The notes under the pieces: model-generated
The model's input: only the letters and a program-made list of their open reading frames with translations
Database searches by the model: none
What the model was told of the DNA's origin: nothing
NCBI RefSeq assembly: GCF_900111035.1
Contig: NZ_FOFU01000006.1
Span: 116,680 to 180,679, forward strand
Direction: 5' to 3'
Source: Treponema bryantii
Lineage (GTDB): Bacteria; Spirochaetota; Spirochaetia; Treponematales; Treponemataceae
DNA length: 64,000 bases
Translations under genes and position numbers: made by a program
Part shown: positions 45,454-54,970 of the stretch, piece by piece
Position numbering within the stretch: the stretch's first letter is position 1
Layout of the letters: each line of letters opens with the position of its first letter

Positions 45454-47763
45454 CTAGCAAACTTCGCAGTTATCAGCCTTGTTTGTAGTAACTGGCTTTC
45501 CAGCAGCTGTTGCCTTCTGACCTGCGATTGTGAAGCATTTTCCACTTACACGGTATTCAATCTTGCAGAAGTGGTCGATGTCGATTTTGGCTGGTTTTTC
45601 GCCTGTGTATTCGGCACCTTCGATCTGGATGATTGTTCCTGGAGCTGCCCATGGAGCTGTGAGGAGTTCAACCTTTTCTTTTCCGTCTTCTGTGTAGTCG
45701 CATGCGAGGAGCATACCGCGGCTTTCTACGCCCTTCATCTTTCTTGGAGCGAGGTTAGCAGCGATGATTACGTGCTGGCCGAGAAGTTCGTCTTCTGTGA
45801 GGTATGGGCGGAGACCGCTCTGAATAATGCGTTCTGTGCCTGTACCGTCATCCAAAGTTTCGATATAAAGCTTGTCGCCCTGTGGGTTTGTTTCAACCTT
45901 TGTGATTTTTGCAACGCGGAGCTCAATGTGCTCGTTGAAGTATTTTACAGGGTTTGTTTCTGCTTCTGATTTCTGGTTGTTGCCTGCTGGAGCAGCTGGC
46001 TCTGCAGCTTTCTTGTCCTTTGCCTTTTCAGCTTCAGTTTTTGTATCAGCTGTTGCCATCAAAGTTTCGAGGTCGAGTTCTCCGGCAACACAAGGAGTTG
46101 TAATTCCCCAGTTCTCAAGAACCTGTGGGTGAACTTCACCAAATACTCCGGCTGGCTGACCATCAACAATAAGCTGAGCCTGGCGGCCAGGAATAAAGCG
46201 TGGATCTTCGCTTTCAACTACTTTGTACTCGTGGTCGAGGAAGTAAACGAGTGAAGAAACTTCAGATGCCAAAGTATTGAAGTTAGCATTGCTTGCAGCT
46301 GTAAGGAAGCCGAGGTGCTGGCGAGTAATTGTTCCAGTGTTTTCATCTTCCTTAAGATATGCAACCTTACCGATTTCGAAAATCTTGTGAGGGTACATTG
46401 CGTTTGCAGAACTTGCTTCGGCACGACAAAGTGAAGAAAGGATTTCTGGACGAATGAACTGATAGTTTTCGCTCATAGGGTTAGCAATTTCGATAACCTT
46501 AGAACCATCAATCAGCATATTATCAATATAGTCTTTCTTAGAACCAACATAGTTGAAAATCATTTCCTGATATCCAAGACCAACCATCAAAGTCTTAGCT
46601 TTGCGGCTGAACTCAGTAAGTGGAAGAAGACGACCAACAGTGAAGTCCTGTGGAGTGCGTGGCTCGAATGCAGCAACATTGCAGCCAATCATAACATCTT
46701 CAATGATATCAACTTCGTGGAGGAAGTCGTTGCGGTATGGAGCAGGGCTCAAAGTGATTTCTTCACCTTTAACTTCAACTGTGCTTCCCATGCGTGTAAG
46801 AGCATCAACAACCTTGTTCATATCAAAGTCGCTTCCAAGAAGCTTGTTGATTGCACCAAGAGTTGTCTTTGTAGTTGGCTGGAAGTAGTAAGGAACCATG
46901 ATGTCCTTTCCAAGACCAGTGTCATAAGGATGCTTTACCAAAATAGGTTTGATTTCATATCCCTGATCAGCAAAATCACATGCAACGATATTTGCAGAAA
47001 GGATGAGGTTTTCAATATTATCACCAGTAAGCTCAACCATAAGGTCTTTGTCACCAACCTGAACAGCACCAAGAGTAGCTGAGTTGATGATTGGAGCCAT
47101 AGAAAGAACTTCGTTCTTAGCATCGCTCAAGAGAGGGAACTTTTTCATATCAGCCAAAATCCAGCCGAAGTCTTTTCCCTTTGGATGGTCAGTAAGAATC
47201 TGGCGGCAAGTCATTGGAGCGTCGCACTGAAGAGGAACAAACGAAGTCTTGTCTGGATCAACAGCGTGATACTTAACAGGGAACTTAATCTGGTCAACGC
47301 GGTAAACGCCCATAGAAATAGACTTGCGCTTGCGTCCAAAGTTCCATGCCAGCTTTTCCTGAGTCTGGATGATGTCCTTAAGCATCGGATCATCAATTGC
47401 CTTACCGGTAATCATAAAAGCAACCATGTAAGGGCGGATATCTTTAAGCTCTGGGTCAACTTCAACAATGCGGCCTTCATAGTCGCTGTTTCCGTGGTTA
47501 GCCATGAGCTTCATATAATCAACAGTTTTTCCGCCTTCGTGAAGTTTAATCTGGCGGGCAACACCGTTTGTAGACCAGAGGTCCGGACGGTTAGTATCAT
47601 TCAATTCGATTTTTACAACGCGCTCGTTTTCGCTCTGGCTCATATCCGGCTTTTCATCCAGCTCAGCCTTAGCGCAAGGAAGTACGTCTTCCAGAGCATC
47701 ATAAGTGTATTTTTTTCCGATAGCATCAAAAAAGAGTTTTTCGTTACATTCGATTTTAGGCAT
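45454..47763 (-). CDS. pheT: Phenylalanyl-tRNA synthetase beta subunit, archaeal/spirochaete type, with C-terminal tRNA-binding domain
   Basis: A 769-residue beta subunit of PheRS, which charges tRNA-Phe in the cytoplasm with PheS. Residues 1 to about 565 follow the shorter archaeal-like beta subunit known from spirochaetes: MPKIECNEKLFFDAIG, NDTNRPDLWSTNGVAR, the B3/B4 editing region, and the B5 and catalytic-like core. It lacks the N-terminal EMAP-like domain of ordinary bacterial PheT. After a Lys/Ala/Glu-rich linker, residues about 604-715 form an EMAPII/Trbp111-type tRNA-binding domain (ELRVAKITKVETNPQGDKLY, then ESRGMLLACDY), as at the end of MetRS. A further tail of about 55 residues contains four cysteines and ends CEVC. 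GAGGAAAAAAATG supports the start. No pheS is in the window. Confidence 0.93.
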   Translation of the reverse strand: MPKIECNEKLFFDAIGKKYTYDALEDVLPCAKAELDEKPDMSQSENERVVKIELNDTNRPDLWSTNGVARQIKLHEGGKTVDYMKLMANHGNSDYEGRIVEVDPELKDIRPYMVAFMITGKAIDDPMLKDIIQTQEKLAWNFGRKRKSISMGVYRVDQIKFPVKYHAVDPDKTSFVPLQCDAPMTCRQILTDHPKGKDFGWILADMKKFPLLSDAKNEVLSMAPIINSATLGAVQVGDKDLMVELTGDNIENLILSANIVACDFADQGYEIKPILVKHPYDTGLGKDIMVPYYFQPTTKTTLGAINKLLGSDFDMNKVVDALTRMGSTVEVKGEEITLSPAPYRNDFLHEVDIIEDVMIGCNVAAFEPRTPQDFTVGRLLPLTEFSRKAKTLMVGLGYQEMIFNYVGSKKDYIDNMLIDGSKVIEIANPMSENYQFIRPEILSSLCRAEASSANAMYPHKIFEIGKVAYLKEDENTGTITRQHLGFLTAASNANFNTLASEVSSLVYFLDHEYKVVESEDPRFIPGRQAQLIVDGQPAGVFGEVHPQVLENWGITTPCVAGELDLETLMATADTKTEAEKAKDKKAAEPAAPAGNNQKSEAETNPVKYFNEHIELRVAKITKVETNPQGDKLYIETLDDGTGTERIIQSGLRPYLTEDELLGQHVIIAANLAPRKMKGVESRGMLLACDYTEDGKEKVELLTAPWAAPGTIIQIEGAEYTGEKPAKIDIDHFCKIEYRVSGKCFTIAGQKATAAGKPVTTNKADNCEVC

Positions 47764-47824
47764 TTTTTTCCTCGAGAAATTTTAATGTTTAATTATAGAA
47801 GAATTTCGAGAGATATTCAATTAT

Positions 47825-47903
47825 GGGGAAAGTCTTCCCCTCGCTTCAAACGCCTTCGGCGTTTTCTGCTACCCCTTCTAACGGGGGACACCCCCGTAAC
47901 GCC
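47825..47903 (-). repeat. Structured dispersed repeat, copy 2 (three hairpins)
   Basis: The reverse complement begins GGCGTTACGGGGG 6 bases after the HD-GYP stop. It folds as ACGGGGG-TGT-CCCCCGT, AACGCC-GAA-GGCGTT and GGGGAA-GACT-TTCCCC. These are the same three hairpins in the same order as the copy at 27350-27446, with different but compensating bases in the first two. Confidence 0.75.
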
Positions 47904-47909
47904 CCCGGC

Positions 47910-49334
47910 TTACATCTCGCGCATATTAAAATCTTTATCTGCATCGATCATAGCTAGCATGATTTTTGCATAAACAGGATCGAACTGAGTTCCAATACCT
48001 TCTTCAATTTCCTTGCGGGCTTTTTCCTGAGAGAGAGTTTTACGGTAGCTGCGGTTACTGGTCATAGCGTCATAGGCATCTGCTACAGCAATAATGCGGC
48101 CAATGTCTAAAATGGCTTCTCCAGCTAATCCAGTAGGATATCCTGTTCCATCATAACGTTCATGATGATAATAAGCACCGTCGGAAATGTGTGGAGTCTG
48201 AGTGATATTCGAAAGAATCTGTTTTCCAATTACAGGATGAGTTTTAATTTTATCGTATTCTTCCTGAGTAAGTTTATCCTGCTTATTGATAATCACATTA
48301 GGAATACCGATTTTACCGACATCATGCAAAAGGCCGGCAATATAAATGTCACGGCATTCAGTTTCACTTTTTCCAGACAAACGGGCTATTTCTCTTGAGT
48401 ATTCTGCAACACGGATTGAATGTCCGTGAGTATATTTATCCTTAGCATCAATTGCAGTTGCCAGAGCCTTAGCAGTTTCTTCTGTCATTCGGGTGAGAGC
48501 CGAAATGTTATCTGCAATAGAATTTTCCATTTGGAATACTGTTTTTGCCAGAGTTCCAAGCTCATCACGATTTGTAATTTCCAGCAGCTCGTTATTTGGA
48601 TTACCATTGAATGTTGAGAATCGATTTGTTTCATTTGTAATCATCATAATAGGTTTAATAAAACGATGATTAAAATAGAAAGAGAAAACAACAATAAAAA
48701 AGATACCAAAAATCAAAGCAGTAATAATAACAAAACGAACAAAAGACTGGCGGGCATCAACGAATTCCTGAATACTTTTATTTACACCAATTACTGCAAC
48801 TATTTTTCCTGCAGAATCATAAACTGGAAGCTGGGCGGTAATGTGGGAGCCACTGCGAGTTTTAATAGTATGGCGGGTAATAGTTGCGCCCTCTTCAAAA
48901 ACACGTTTGGTAGATGCATTATAATTTGGTTCAAAATAATCTTCTTCATATCCAAGAGGATAAGGTTCCCAGTGTGTTACTTTGCCACAAGGATCATAAA
49001 AATAGAAAATGTGAGTGTAATCTGGAGGTTTAACAGCAGAAACGTAAATTACATTTAATTCAAACTGATCACAAAAATTCTTCAGACTATTGAATACGGT
49101 ATAATAATTTTCATCAGGTTCTTTTGTTTGAAGATATTTAGGAAAATCTTCGGGATTCAGAGTTTCTCGTGCAGCCCTGCAAATTTCCTGAATACTAGTA
49201 TCATATTGTTCGCGGAACTGTTGATTAAAAGAAAAATAACTTACTGTAAATACAAGAGAACATAAAATGAAATCTGTAAGAACAATGAAAAGAATTATTG
49301 TTTTTGTAATTTTAGGGAAATGTTTTTCCGTCAT
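47910..49334 (-). CDS. Membrane HD-GYP c-di-GMP phosphodiesterase
   Basis: A 474-residue protein with two membrane helices (about 10-32 and 197-220) around a periplasmic sensor of Cache type (about 35-195), then a HAMP-like linker with NRDELGTLAKTVFQME. The HD-GYP domain (about 280-465) has HSIRVAEY, GLLHDVGKIGIP (HD metal ligands), HPVIGKQIL, HHERYDGTGYPTGL (the GYP signature) and VADAYDAMTSNRSY. It should hydrolyse c-di-GMP under control of an external ligand. No ribosome site precedes the ATG; overlapping TATAAT boxes end 2 and 7 bases before it, so the mRNA may be leaderless. It is divergent from the NusG-II/Gx pair. A structured repeat follows its stop. Confidence 0.93.
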   Translation of the reverse strand: MTEKHFPKITKTIILFIVLTDFILCSLVFTVSYFSFNQQFREQYDTSIQEICRAARETLNPEDFPKYLQTKEPDENYYTVFNSLKNFCDQFELNVIYVSAVKPPDYTHIFYFYDPCGKVTHWEPYPLGYEEDYFEPNYNASTKRVFEEGATITRHTIKTRSGSHITAQLPVYDSAGKIVAVIGVNKSIQEFVDARQSFVRFVIITALIFGIFFIVVFSFYFNHRFIKPIMMITNETNRFSTFNGNPNNELLEITNRDELGTLAKTVFQMENSIADNISALTRMTEETAKALATAIDAKDKYTHGHSIRVAEYSREIARLSGKSETECRDIYIAGLLHDVGKIGIPNVIINKQDKLTQEEYDKIKTHPVIGKQILSNITQTPHISDGAYYHHERYDGTGYPTGLAGEAILDIGRIIAVADAYDAMTSNRSYRKTLSQEKARKEIEEGIGTQFDPVYAKIMLAMIDADKDFNMREM

Positions 49335-49336
49335 CG

Positions 49337-49347
49337 ATTATATTATA
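49337..49347 (-). promoter_or_regulatory. Overlapping -10 boxes abutting the HD-GYP start codon
   Basis: On the minus strand TATAATATAAT holds two overlapping TATAAT boxes. The upstream one ends 7 bases before the ATG, placing transcription start at or next to the start codon. Confidence 0.5.
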
Positions 49348-49392
49348 AACTAAATTTTCAAAAACACATAATGTATTTTTATGACATATTTC

Positions 49393-49401
49393 TGTTATAA
49401 T
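49393..49401 (+). promoter_or_regulatory. Extended -10 promoter abutting the NusG-II gene start
   Basis: TG-T-TATAAT (49393-49401) with ATGACA at 49381 as a possible -35 (short spacing). The ATGs at 49402 and 49408 lie directly at the expected start point, so this transcript too may be leaderless. Confidence 0.55.
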
Positions 49402-49407
49402 ATGACT

Positions 49408-49770
49408 ATGCAGAAACAATTAAAAAAGCTTGGATTAAGGCCGCTGGACATTTTAATCATTCTTATTTTATTCATATGTGGAATACTGCTGACTATACGC
49501 GGAGCCAGACATAAAGGTTCGAAGATTTGCGTAAATGCCAATGGAACACATTACGAATATTCTGCATCACAAAATGGAATTTACACTGTAGAGGGCGAAC
49601 TTGGTCCAACTACTTTTGAAATAAAAAACGGCTTGGTAAGGATAACAGATTCTCCGTGTCCAAATAAAACCTGCATCACTCAGGGCTGGCATAATCCGCT
49701 GGTATGTCTACCGAATAAAATAATTATCACAGTTGAAAGCGAGGACGAGTTAGATGCAATCAGTGAATAA
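49408..49770 (+). CDS. NusG domain II-containing protein
   Basis: About 120 residues: a short basic N-terminus, one membrane helix (LDILIILILFICGILL) and an exported NusG-II/KOW-like beta domain with SPCPNKTCITQGW, two cysteines that may bond, and LVCLPNKIIITVE. These proteins are nearly always encoded next to a Gx/HepT-I-type transporter, as here, and are often near ApbE or Rnf genes. The exact role is unknown. I start at ATG 49408 (or 49402); a longer reading frame from 49381 overlaps the -10 box and would not be transcribed. Its end overlaps the next gene by 17 bases. Confidence 0.85.
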   Translation: MQKQLKKLGLRPLDILIILILFICGILLTIRGARHKGSKICVNANGTHYEYSASQNGIYTVEGELGPTTFEIKNGLVRITDSPCPNKTCITQGWHNPLVCLPNKIIITVESEDELDAISE

Positions 49771-50785
49771 AAAACTAAATTTTGAAACCCGACAAAAAAT
49801 TGCATACCTCTCTGCTTTGACACTTATGTTCTCTTATGCAGAGCTGCTTATACCGCGTATTTTTCCTTACTTTCGTCTTGGTCTGGGAAATGCCGCTTTA
49901 CTGATGGGACTCGAATTTTCTTTTCCGGCATTTATGCTTTTAGGTGTAGTAAAAACAGTTTGTGCCAATCTGATGGCCGGTACTCTTTTTTCTCCTTTTT
50001 TCCTTGTGTCTTTTGCACAGAGTATTGCAAGTGTACTGGTGATGTTTTGTCTGAGCAGGATGATTCGTCAAAGAAGAATTCTGAGTCTTTACGGTATTTC
50101 TGTTCTCGGTTCTGCCGTAAGCGCTGTAGTTCAGATAAGTCTTACTTCGCTGTATCTTGGTCAGGGTACCTGGAGTTTACTTGGGCCAATGCTGATTTTT
50201 AATGTTATCAGTGGTGTGATTACAGCATGGCTGGCGGTAGTGCTGGAGAATGCAGTGGGTGAGTCAGCAGGGGTCAATGCAGTAAACGGGGAGTTGGAAA
50301 CTTCTGCGGCTGATTCGGCAGACTCAGACAGTAAAAAGAAAGTATTTAATATTGTATTGCTAATTGTTTTGATTACGGCGAGCGCCTCGGTGTTTTTTAT
50401 TAAGAACACTTATGTTTTGTGCGGATTTCTTTTGATTGCTTTTGTTTCACAAAAAGTCAGCGGGCGAAAGATTTTACTTCTTCCACATATTTCTCTGTGG
50501 CTTTTTGTTCTTATTACTTCCGTGCTGGTTCCAAATGGCCATGTATTATTTAAGTTTCTGGGATTTTCAATAACACATGGCGCAATGGTTAGTGGCATTC
50601 AAAAGGCTCTCCGGCTTTCAACTGTAACCGCATTCAGTCAGTGTGCAGTTTGTATTCAGCCTGGAGAAAAAAGTCTTCTGGGACTGACATTAAAATATTA
50701 CAAACTAATGGTAGTTAGTTTTGTAAATACACCAGGTTCAATCTTTACAAAACTTCGAACTGCGCTTGTCTTTAATAAGAATTAA
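49754..50785 (+). CDS. Gx transporter family / heptaprenyl diphosphate synthase component I-like membrane protein
   Basis: A 343-residue protein. The N-terminal 165 residues match the Hpre_diP_synt_I/Gx family: YLSALTLMFSYAELLIPRIFP, LGLGNAALLMG and FSPFFLVSFAQS, with about five helices. An Ala/Ser/Asp-rich linker follows, and then a second membrane part (about 195-285) with GHVLFKFLGFSITHGA and a soluble tail. Bacillus HepS-type prenyl synthase function is doubtful for this family; a small-molecule transporter is likely. It overlaps the NusG-II gene by 17 bases (translational coupling) and ends 10 bases from the convergent ABC transporter gene. Confidence 0.8.
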   Translation: MQSVNKKLNFETRQKIAYLSALTLMFSYAELLIPRIFPYFRLGLGNAALLMGLEFSFPAFMLLGVVKTVCANLMAGTLFSPFFLVSFAQSIASVLVMFCLSRMIRQRRILSLYGISVLGSAVSAVVQISLTSLYLGQGTWSLLGPMLIFNVISGVITAWLAVVLENAVGESAGVNAVNGELETSAADSADSDSKKKVFNIVLLIVLITASASVFFIKNTYVLCGFLLIAFVSQKVSGRKILLLPHISLWLFVLITSVLVPNGHVLFKFLGFSITHGAMVSGIQKALRLSTVTAFSQCAVCIQPGEKSLLGLTLKYYKLMVVSFVNTPGSIFTKLRTALVFNKN

Positions 50786-50795
50786 CAGTCAAAAG

Positions 50796-52526
50796 CTATT
50801 CTTCCTGAACTGTTCGCAGTTTATAATATTCTCCACGTTTTGCCATAAGCTCATCATGTGTGCCCTGCTCGGCAATTCCGTGGTCTGTTACAACAGCAAT
50901 CTTGTCTGCATTTTTGATTGTTGAAAGGCGATGTGCAATTACGAGTGTCGTACGGCCTTTTGAAAGTTCATCAAATGAATGCTGAATCTTAATTTCAGTT
51001 GCAGTATCGAGGGCGGAAGTTGCTTCGTCGAGGATAAGGATCGGTGGATTTTTAAGGAAGCAGCGTGCAATGGAAACGCGCTGTTTCTGGCCGCCGCTGA
51101 GTTTGATTCCGCGTTCACCGACAATTGTGTCGTAGCCGTTTGGCATTTTCATTATGTCGTCGTGGATTTCTGCACGACGTGCTGCCTGTTCAATTTCTGC
51201 GTCGGTTGCAGTTGGTTTTCCATAGGCAATATTTTCACGGATTGTGCCGGCGAATAAAAAGACATCCTGCTGAACAATTCCAATCTGTGAACGGAGGGAA
51301 CTCTTTTTAATTTTCTTGATGTCGATGCCGTCGAGGCTTATTTCACCGCCGGTAATTTCATAAAAGCGTGGAATTAGGTTGCAGAGGGTGGACTTGCCGC
51401 CGCCGCTGGCACCTACCAGGGCAAACTTTTCACCGGAGCGGATGTCGAGGTTTACTCCAGTAAGAACAGGGTAGTCTGCAGTATAGGAAAAATCAACATT
51501 TTTAAAATTGATGTTTCCCCGTGCTGAGAGAATCTCCACTGCATCTGGTGAATCAGCTGGCTCTGGTTCTGTACGCATAATTTCAAGGAAGCGATGGAAA
51601 CCTGCCATTCCGTTTGTGTACTGTTCAACAAGAAAGTTCAGTTTACCAATTGGCGCTCTAAAGGCTGCTACAAAAAGATTTGCAGCAACCAAATCTGGAA
51701 GAGTCATTTTTCCTTTAATAATGAAATATCCGCCTGCTCCCAGCACAACCAGTGACAGCAGATTATTACAGAATTCAATATTTGAGAAAAAAGTTGCCAT
51801 GTATTTATAGCGCCATTTTTTTGCATCACTAAACTGCTTATTAAATCCGGCAAAACGTTCACGTTCAAACTCTTCGTTGTTAAAGCCTTTTGTTACACGA
51901 ATTCCAGAAATGCTGGATTCCAGTCCGGCGTTTACTTCGGCGGTAATTTCTTTTACTTTTTTAGAAGTTTTTGAAAGATTTCTACGCGAAACAATTCCAA
52001 TTGCAATCATTACTGGAAGTACAATTACAACAATAATAGCAAGCTCCCAGCGAATATGAAGCATCATTACAAAAGCACCAATCAGATTGAGCATTGCGAT
52101 TGTAAAATCTTCCGGCCCGTGATGAGCAAGCTCTGTAATTTCAAAAAGATCAGTTGTCGCACGCGACATGATTTTTCCGGTGCGGTTAGTATCATAAAAA
52201 CTGAAAGGCAGCTTTTCCAGATGATCAAAAACATCCCGCCTCATATCCTGTTCAACACGTGTTCCAAAAACGTGTCCCCAGTAAGCAACAAACCAGTTAC
52301 AGCCTTTATGCAGGCAAAATCCAACAAGCAGTACAGCCACAAGAATCAAAAAGGTTTTCAGTTCATGATTCGGAATCAGGGTATTCAGTGCATACCGTGA
52401 AAACATTGGAAATGCAATATCAATGGCTGCCATAAAAACAGCACATGTCATATCAGCTGCAAAGAGGGGCCAGTGTGGTTTGTAGTAAGAGAAAAAAATC
52501 TTAAGCGGGTGTTTTGAAAAGTCCAT
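50796..52526 (-). CDS. ABC exporter, fused permease and ATPase (MsbA/LmrA type)
   Basis: A 576-residue half-transporter. Six membrane helices (about 15-300) include the conserved cytoplasmic DLEKLPFSFYDTN-type coupling region (FDHLEKLPFSFYDTNRTGKI). The nucleotide-binding domain has Walker A GASGGGKST, Q-loop IGIVQQDVFLF, signature LSGGQKQR, Walker B ILILDEATSALD and H-loop IAHRLSTI. It works as a homodimer or with a partner, exporting lipids, drugs or peptides; no partner gene is adjacent. GGAAG precedes the ATG. The upstream transglutaminase-like lipoprotein gene ends 24 bases before it in the same direction, so the two may share a transcript. Confidence 0.92.
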   Translation of the reverse strand: MDFSKHPLKIFFSYYKPHWPLFAADMTCAVFMAAIDIAFPMFSRYALNTLIPNHELKTFLILVAVLLVGFCLHKGCNWFVAYWGHVFGTRVEQDMRRDVFDHLEKLPFSFYDTNRTGKIMSRATTDLFEITELAHHGPEDFTIAMLNLIGAFVMMLHIRWELAIIVVIVLPVMIAIGIVSRRNLSKTSKKVKEITAEVNAGLESSISGIRVTKGFNNEEFERERFAGFNKQFSDAKKWRYKYMATFFSNIEFCNNLLSLVVLGAGGYFIIKGKMTLPDLVAANLFVAAFRAPIGKLNFLVEQYTNGMAGFHRFLEIMRTEPEPADSPDAVEILSARGNINFKNVDFSYTADYPVLTGVNLDIRSGEKFALVGASGGGKSTLCNLIPRFYEITGGEISLDGIDIKKIKKSSLRSQIGIVQQDVFLFAGTIRENIAYGKPTATDAEIEQAARRAEIHDDIMKMPNGYDTIVGERGIKLSGGQKQRVSIARCFLKNPPILILDEATSALDTATEIKIQHSFDELSKGRTTLVIAHRLSTIKNADKIAVVTDHGIAEQGTHDELMAKRGEYYKLRTVQEE

Positions 52527-52550
52527 ATATTTCTTCCAGATTATAAGTCC

Positions 52551-54845
52551 TTATTGTTGTGTTTCTGTAAAAGCTGTTCTGGAGTAGACAGTTATTCTGT
52601 CAGAGCCACCTGAATTTGTTTTGATATGTGAAGCATCGTTAGGATCTATAAGGAAATAACTATAGTTTTCTGATGTCGGTTTTTTATCAACAGAACCTTC
52701 ATTAGTAGTATCATCCCATGTAACATCTATCATTCTCCATTTTCCATCATAATATACTTCTGTCCAGTTATGGTTTAAGTTTCTAGAATATTGGAAAGTT
52801 GCTTTTACACCTGCAAGTCGTGCAAATGCCGTATAAAGGTCTGCATAACCTTCACATATTGCCATTCCATATTTTAGAACATGAACGGCATCCTGCTTTT
52901 TTCTTTTGGGTGTAGATTGTCCATTAGAGAAGCTTACATAATCATAATGACTTGTATGAGCTTCCCAATCATATAAGGCCTGAAGTTTTTGACCGAGAGA
53001 GGCATTTTCCGGCAATTCAGCCATAACTGCATTAAAGGCATTGCTTATAAGTAAGTCATCACACTGGCAGTTGTCAGAAGGCATAAGATATGCACAGTCA
53101 TCTGATGACCAGTTGAGGCCTGTTTTGTTAGTTACTTCGCATCTTATCACGCTGCCTTCTGAAAATGGAACATTCCATCCAGTTAATGCACCTTCATATT
53201 GGTCATAATTTTCATTGAATGTTGCATCAGCTTCAGCAAATTCTACATCATATAAACCATCTCCAAAACGCAGCCAGATTCTTTGTTCAAAATCTCCGGG
53301 CGGAATAAGTATGTCGGCCTGATAACGGTAATTAGGGTTATATTGGTTATTGCTTGTTAAAGCTCCTGGTCCTTGTTTACGAATAAAAACTCTGACTGAC
53401 TTATTATTTGTAGTTGATCCCTTTAGAACGAAAAATCCATTTGCAGCAAATTTTGTGTATTTAGGTGATGGAGCTTCCAGAGTAATATTATTAGTTTTGG
53501 AAAAAAGAGTACCAGATTCTTCTGAGATTTCTCCAGTAAAAGTATGATTATTAATTGTTACAGGATCTGAAAGATAATTTGAACCGTGGATTTTTATAGT
53601 CTGATTGGAAGCAGATAGTCCATCGATTGTTGCAGTTACGGTAAAAGTTCCTTCTGCAGAACCTGGAGTAAAAAGACCATCAGAATCAATACTACCGCCT
53701 GTAGAAGACCAGCTTACAATTTTGTCTGAAATTACAGAACCATCTGAACGCAATGCCTTCGCATTAAATTTAATTGCATCTCCGTTTACATAGGTCTCCT
53801 GTAAGCCTTTTGGATATATATCTACAGAGGCAATTGTATTTGGAACAAGTGTGATGTTATCAATGTAAGTTGCATTTGTAATATTATTTCCAAAATAAAA
53901 ATCATCAGTACCAGAAACAAATTTAACTGTATGAATTCCTTTCGGAAGATTAATCGAAGCTTTCTGCCAGATCTGTTTGAAACCAGAACCTTCTACAGCA
54001 GGAGTTGTATTATCATCGACATAAACTTTTAAATAATTTTTGTGATAAACATTGTTTTCATCAGACCAATCAAGTAAGTCACATTTATAATCAAAAGAAA
54101 GAGTTGAATCTTCGGAAACCTCAATCTCCTTGATAGTCATGGTTGAGTTACCACAGCACTTATTTCCATCTTCTAATTTATAGGTAGCAAGTTTTAAAAC
54201 TTTTCCATGTGTGTCCACCAAGGCTTTGCCATATTGAGGCCAGCTGGCATATACAGGGTCTTTATCAACAACTTCTGAGTAAAATCCTGATGCGACCCAC
54301 ATTTTAGAAATAACTGCATTATTTGAATCCTTATTTATTGATTTAATTGCATTTGATTGATCTGTCAATTTAATTTCTTTTAATGCAATATAAGGATCTG
54401 CCTGTTTGTTTGCAGCGAAGTTTGAATATGTTCCAGGGTTCGTATCATAATGTTTCCATTCAAATGTATGAGTACCTGAACCTATATCAATTTGTTCATT
54501 TTGCCAGATGCTATATGTTCCTGTGTATTGACCAATAATTTCATCATCAATAAGAAATTGCATATAGCCATCATATTGGTCAAGTATATGAGTTTTAATT
54601 TTAAAGTTTACAGTTTTTGGTTCTGCGGAAGTAATAGTTGTTTTAAATCCACAGCCATTTTCTTTTGCATTAATTGTATATACACCGTTGCTTGTATCAA
54701 AATGTATGGCTGACTTGTTAGTTATTTCCCAGTCTGGATTATTTAAGATTTCATCCGTATAGGAAGGTCCGCTAGGATTTGAATTACAGCCAGTAAATAA
54801 TAAAGTAAGCATTACGGCTGAAATAAATAGTTTTGTTTTTTTCAT
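52551..54845 (-). CDS. Lipoprotein with Ig-like and transglutaminase-like domains
   Basis: A 764-residue lipoprotein (LLFTGC). Two beta-sandwich modules resembling carbohydrate-binding domains occupy about 35-160 and 185-335. A Big_2-type Ig-like domain follows (about 345-420, SVDIYPKGLQETYVNGDAI then GTFTVTATIDG). The C-terminal transglutaminase-like domain carries Cys664 in GMAICEGYADLY, His692 in NLNHNWTEVYY and Asp707 in MIDVTWDD, the complete catalytic triad. Such surface enzymes act as cysteine proteases, peptide cyclases or crosslinkers; the substrate is unknown. GAGG lies 6 bases before the ATG. It is divergent from the cupin gene and upstream of the ABC exporter gene. Confidence 0.88.
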   Translation of the reverse strand: MKKTKLFISAVMLTLLFTGCNSNPSGPSYTDEILNNPDWEITNKSAIHFDTSNGVYTINAKENGCGFKTTITSAEPKTVNFKIKTHILDQYDGYMQFLIDDEIIGQYTGTYSIWQNEQIDIGSGTHTFEWKHYDTNPGTYSNFAANKQADPYIALKEIKLTDQSNAIKSINKDSNNAVISKMWVASGFYSEVVDKDPVYASWPQYGKALVDTHGKVLKLATYKLEDGNKCCGNSTMTIKEIEVSEDSTLSFDYKCDLLDWSDENNVYHKNYLKVYVDDNTTPAVEGSGFKQIWQKASINLPKGIHTVKFVSGTDDFYFGNNITNATYIDNITLVPNTIASVDIYPKGLQETYVNGDAIKFNAKALRSDGSVISDKIVSWSSTGGSIDSDGLFTPGSAEGTFTVTATIDGLSASNQTIKIHGSNYLSDPVTINNHTFTGEISEESGTLFSKTNNITLEAPSPKYTKFAANGFFVLKGSTTNNKSVRVFIRKQGPGALTSNNQYNPNYRYQADILIPPGDFEQRIWLRFGDGLYDVEFAEADATFNENYDQYEGALTGWNVPFSEGSVIRCEVTNKTGLNWSSDDCAYLMPSDNCQCDDLLISNAFNAVMAELPENASLGQKLQALYDWEAHTSHYDYVSFSNGQSTPKRKKQDAVHVLKYGMAICEGYADLYTAFARLAGVKATFQYSRNLNHNWTEVYYDGKWRMIDVTWDDTTNEGSVDKKPTSENYSYFLIDPNDASHIKTNSGGSDRITVYSRTAFTETQQ

Positions 54846-54970
54846 TTTTTACCTCGCATTAAATTACTTTTTAAATATTATCATAACATGATTTTTTTAA
54901 TTAACTAAGAGCAATTTTATCCAATTTTTTAAATCATGTCTTCATTACACTTTGCTCAAGAGGTAACAAT

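Noticed and set aside
47185..47973. Open reading frame of 262 codons on the plus strand
   Set aside because: Antisense to pheT and crossing the dispersed repeat and the end of the HD-GYP gene; no coding signal.
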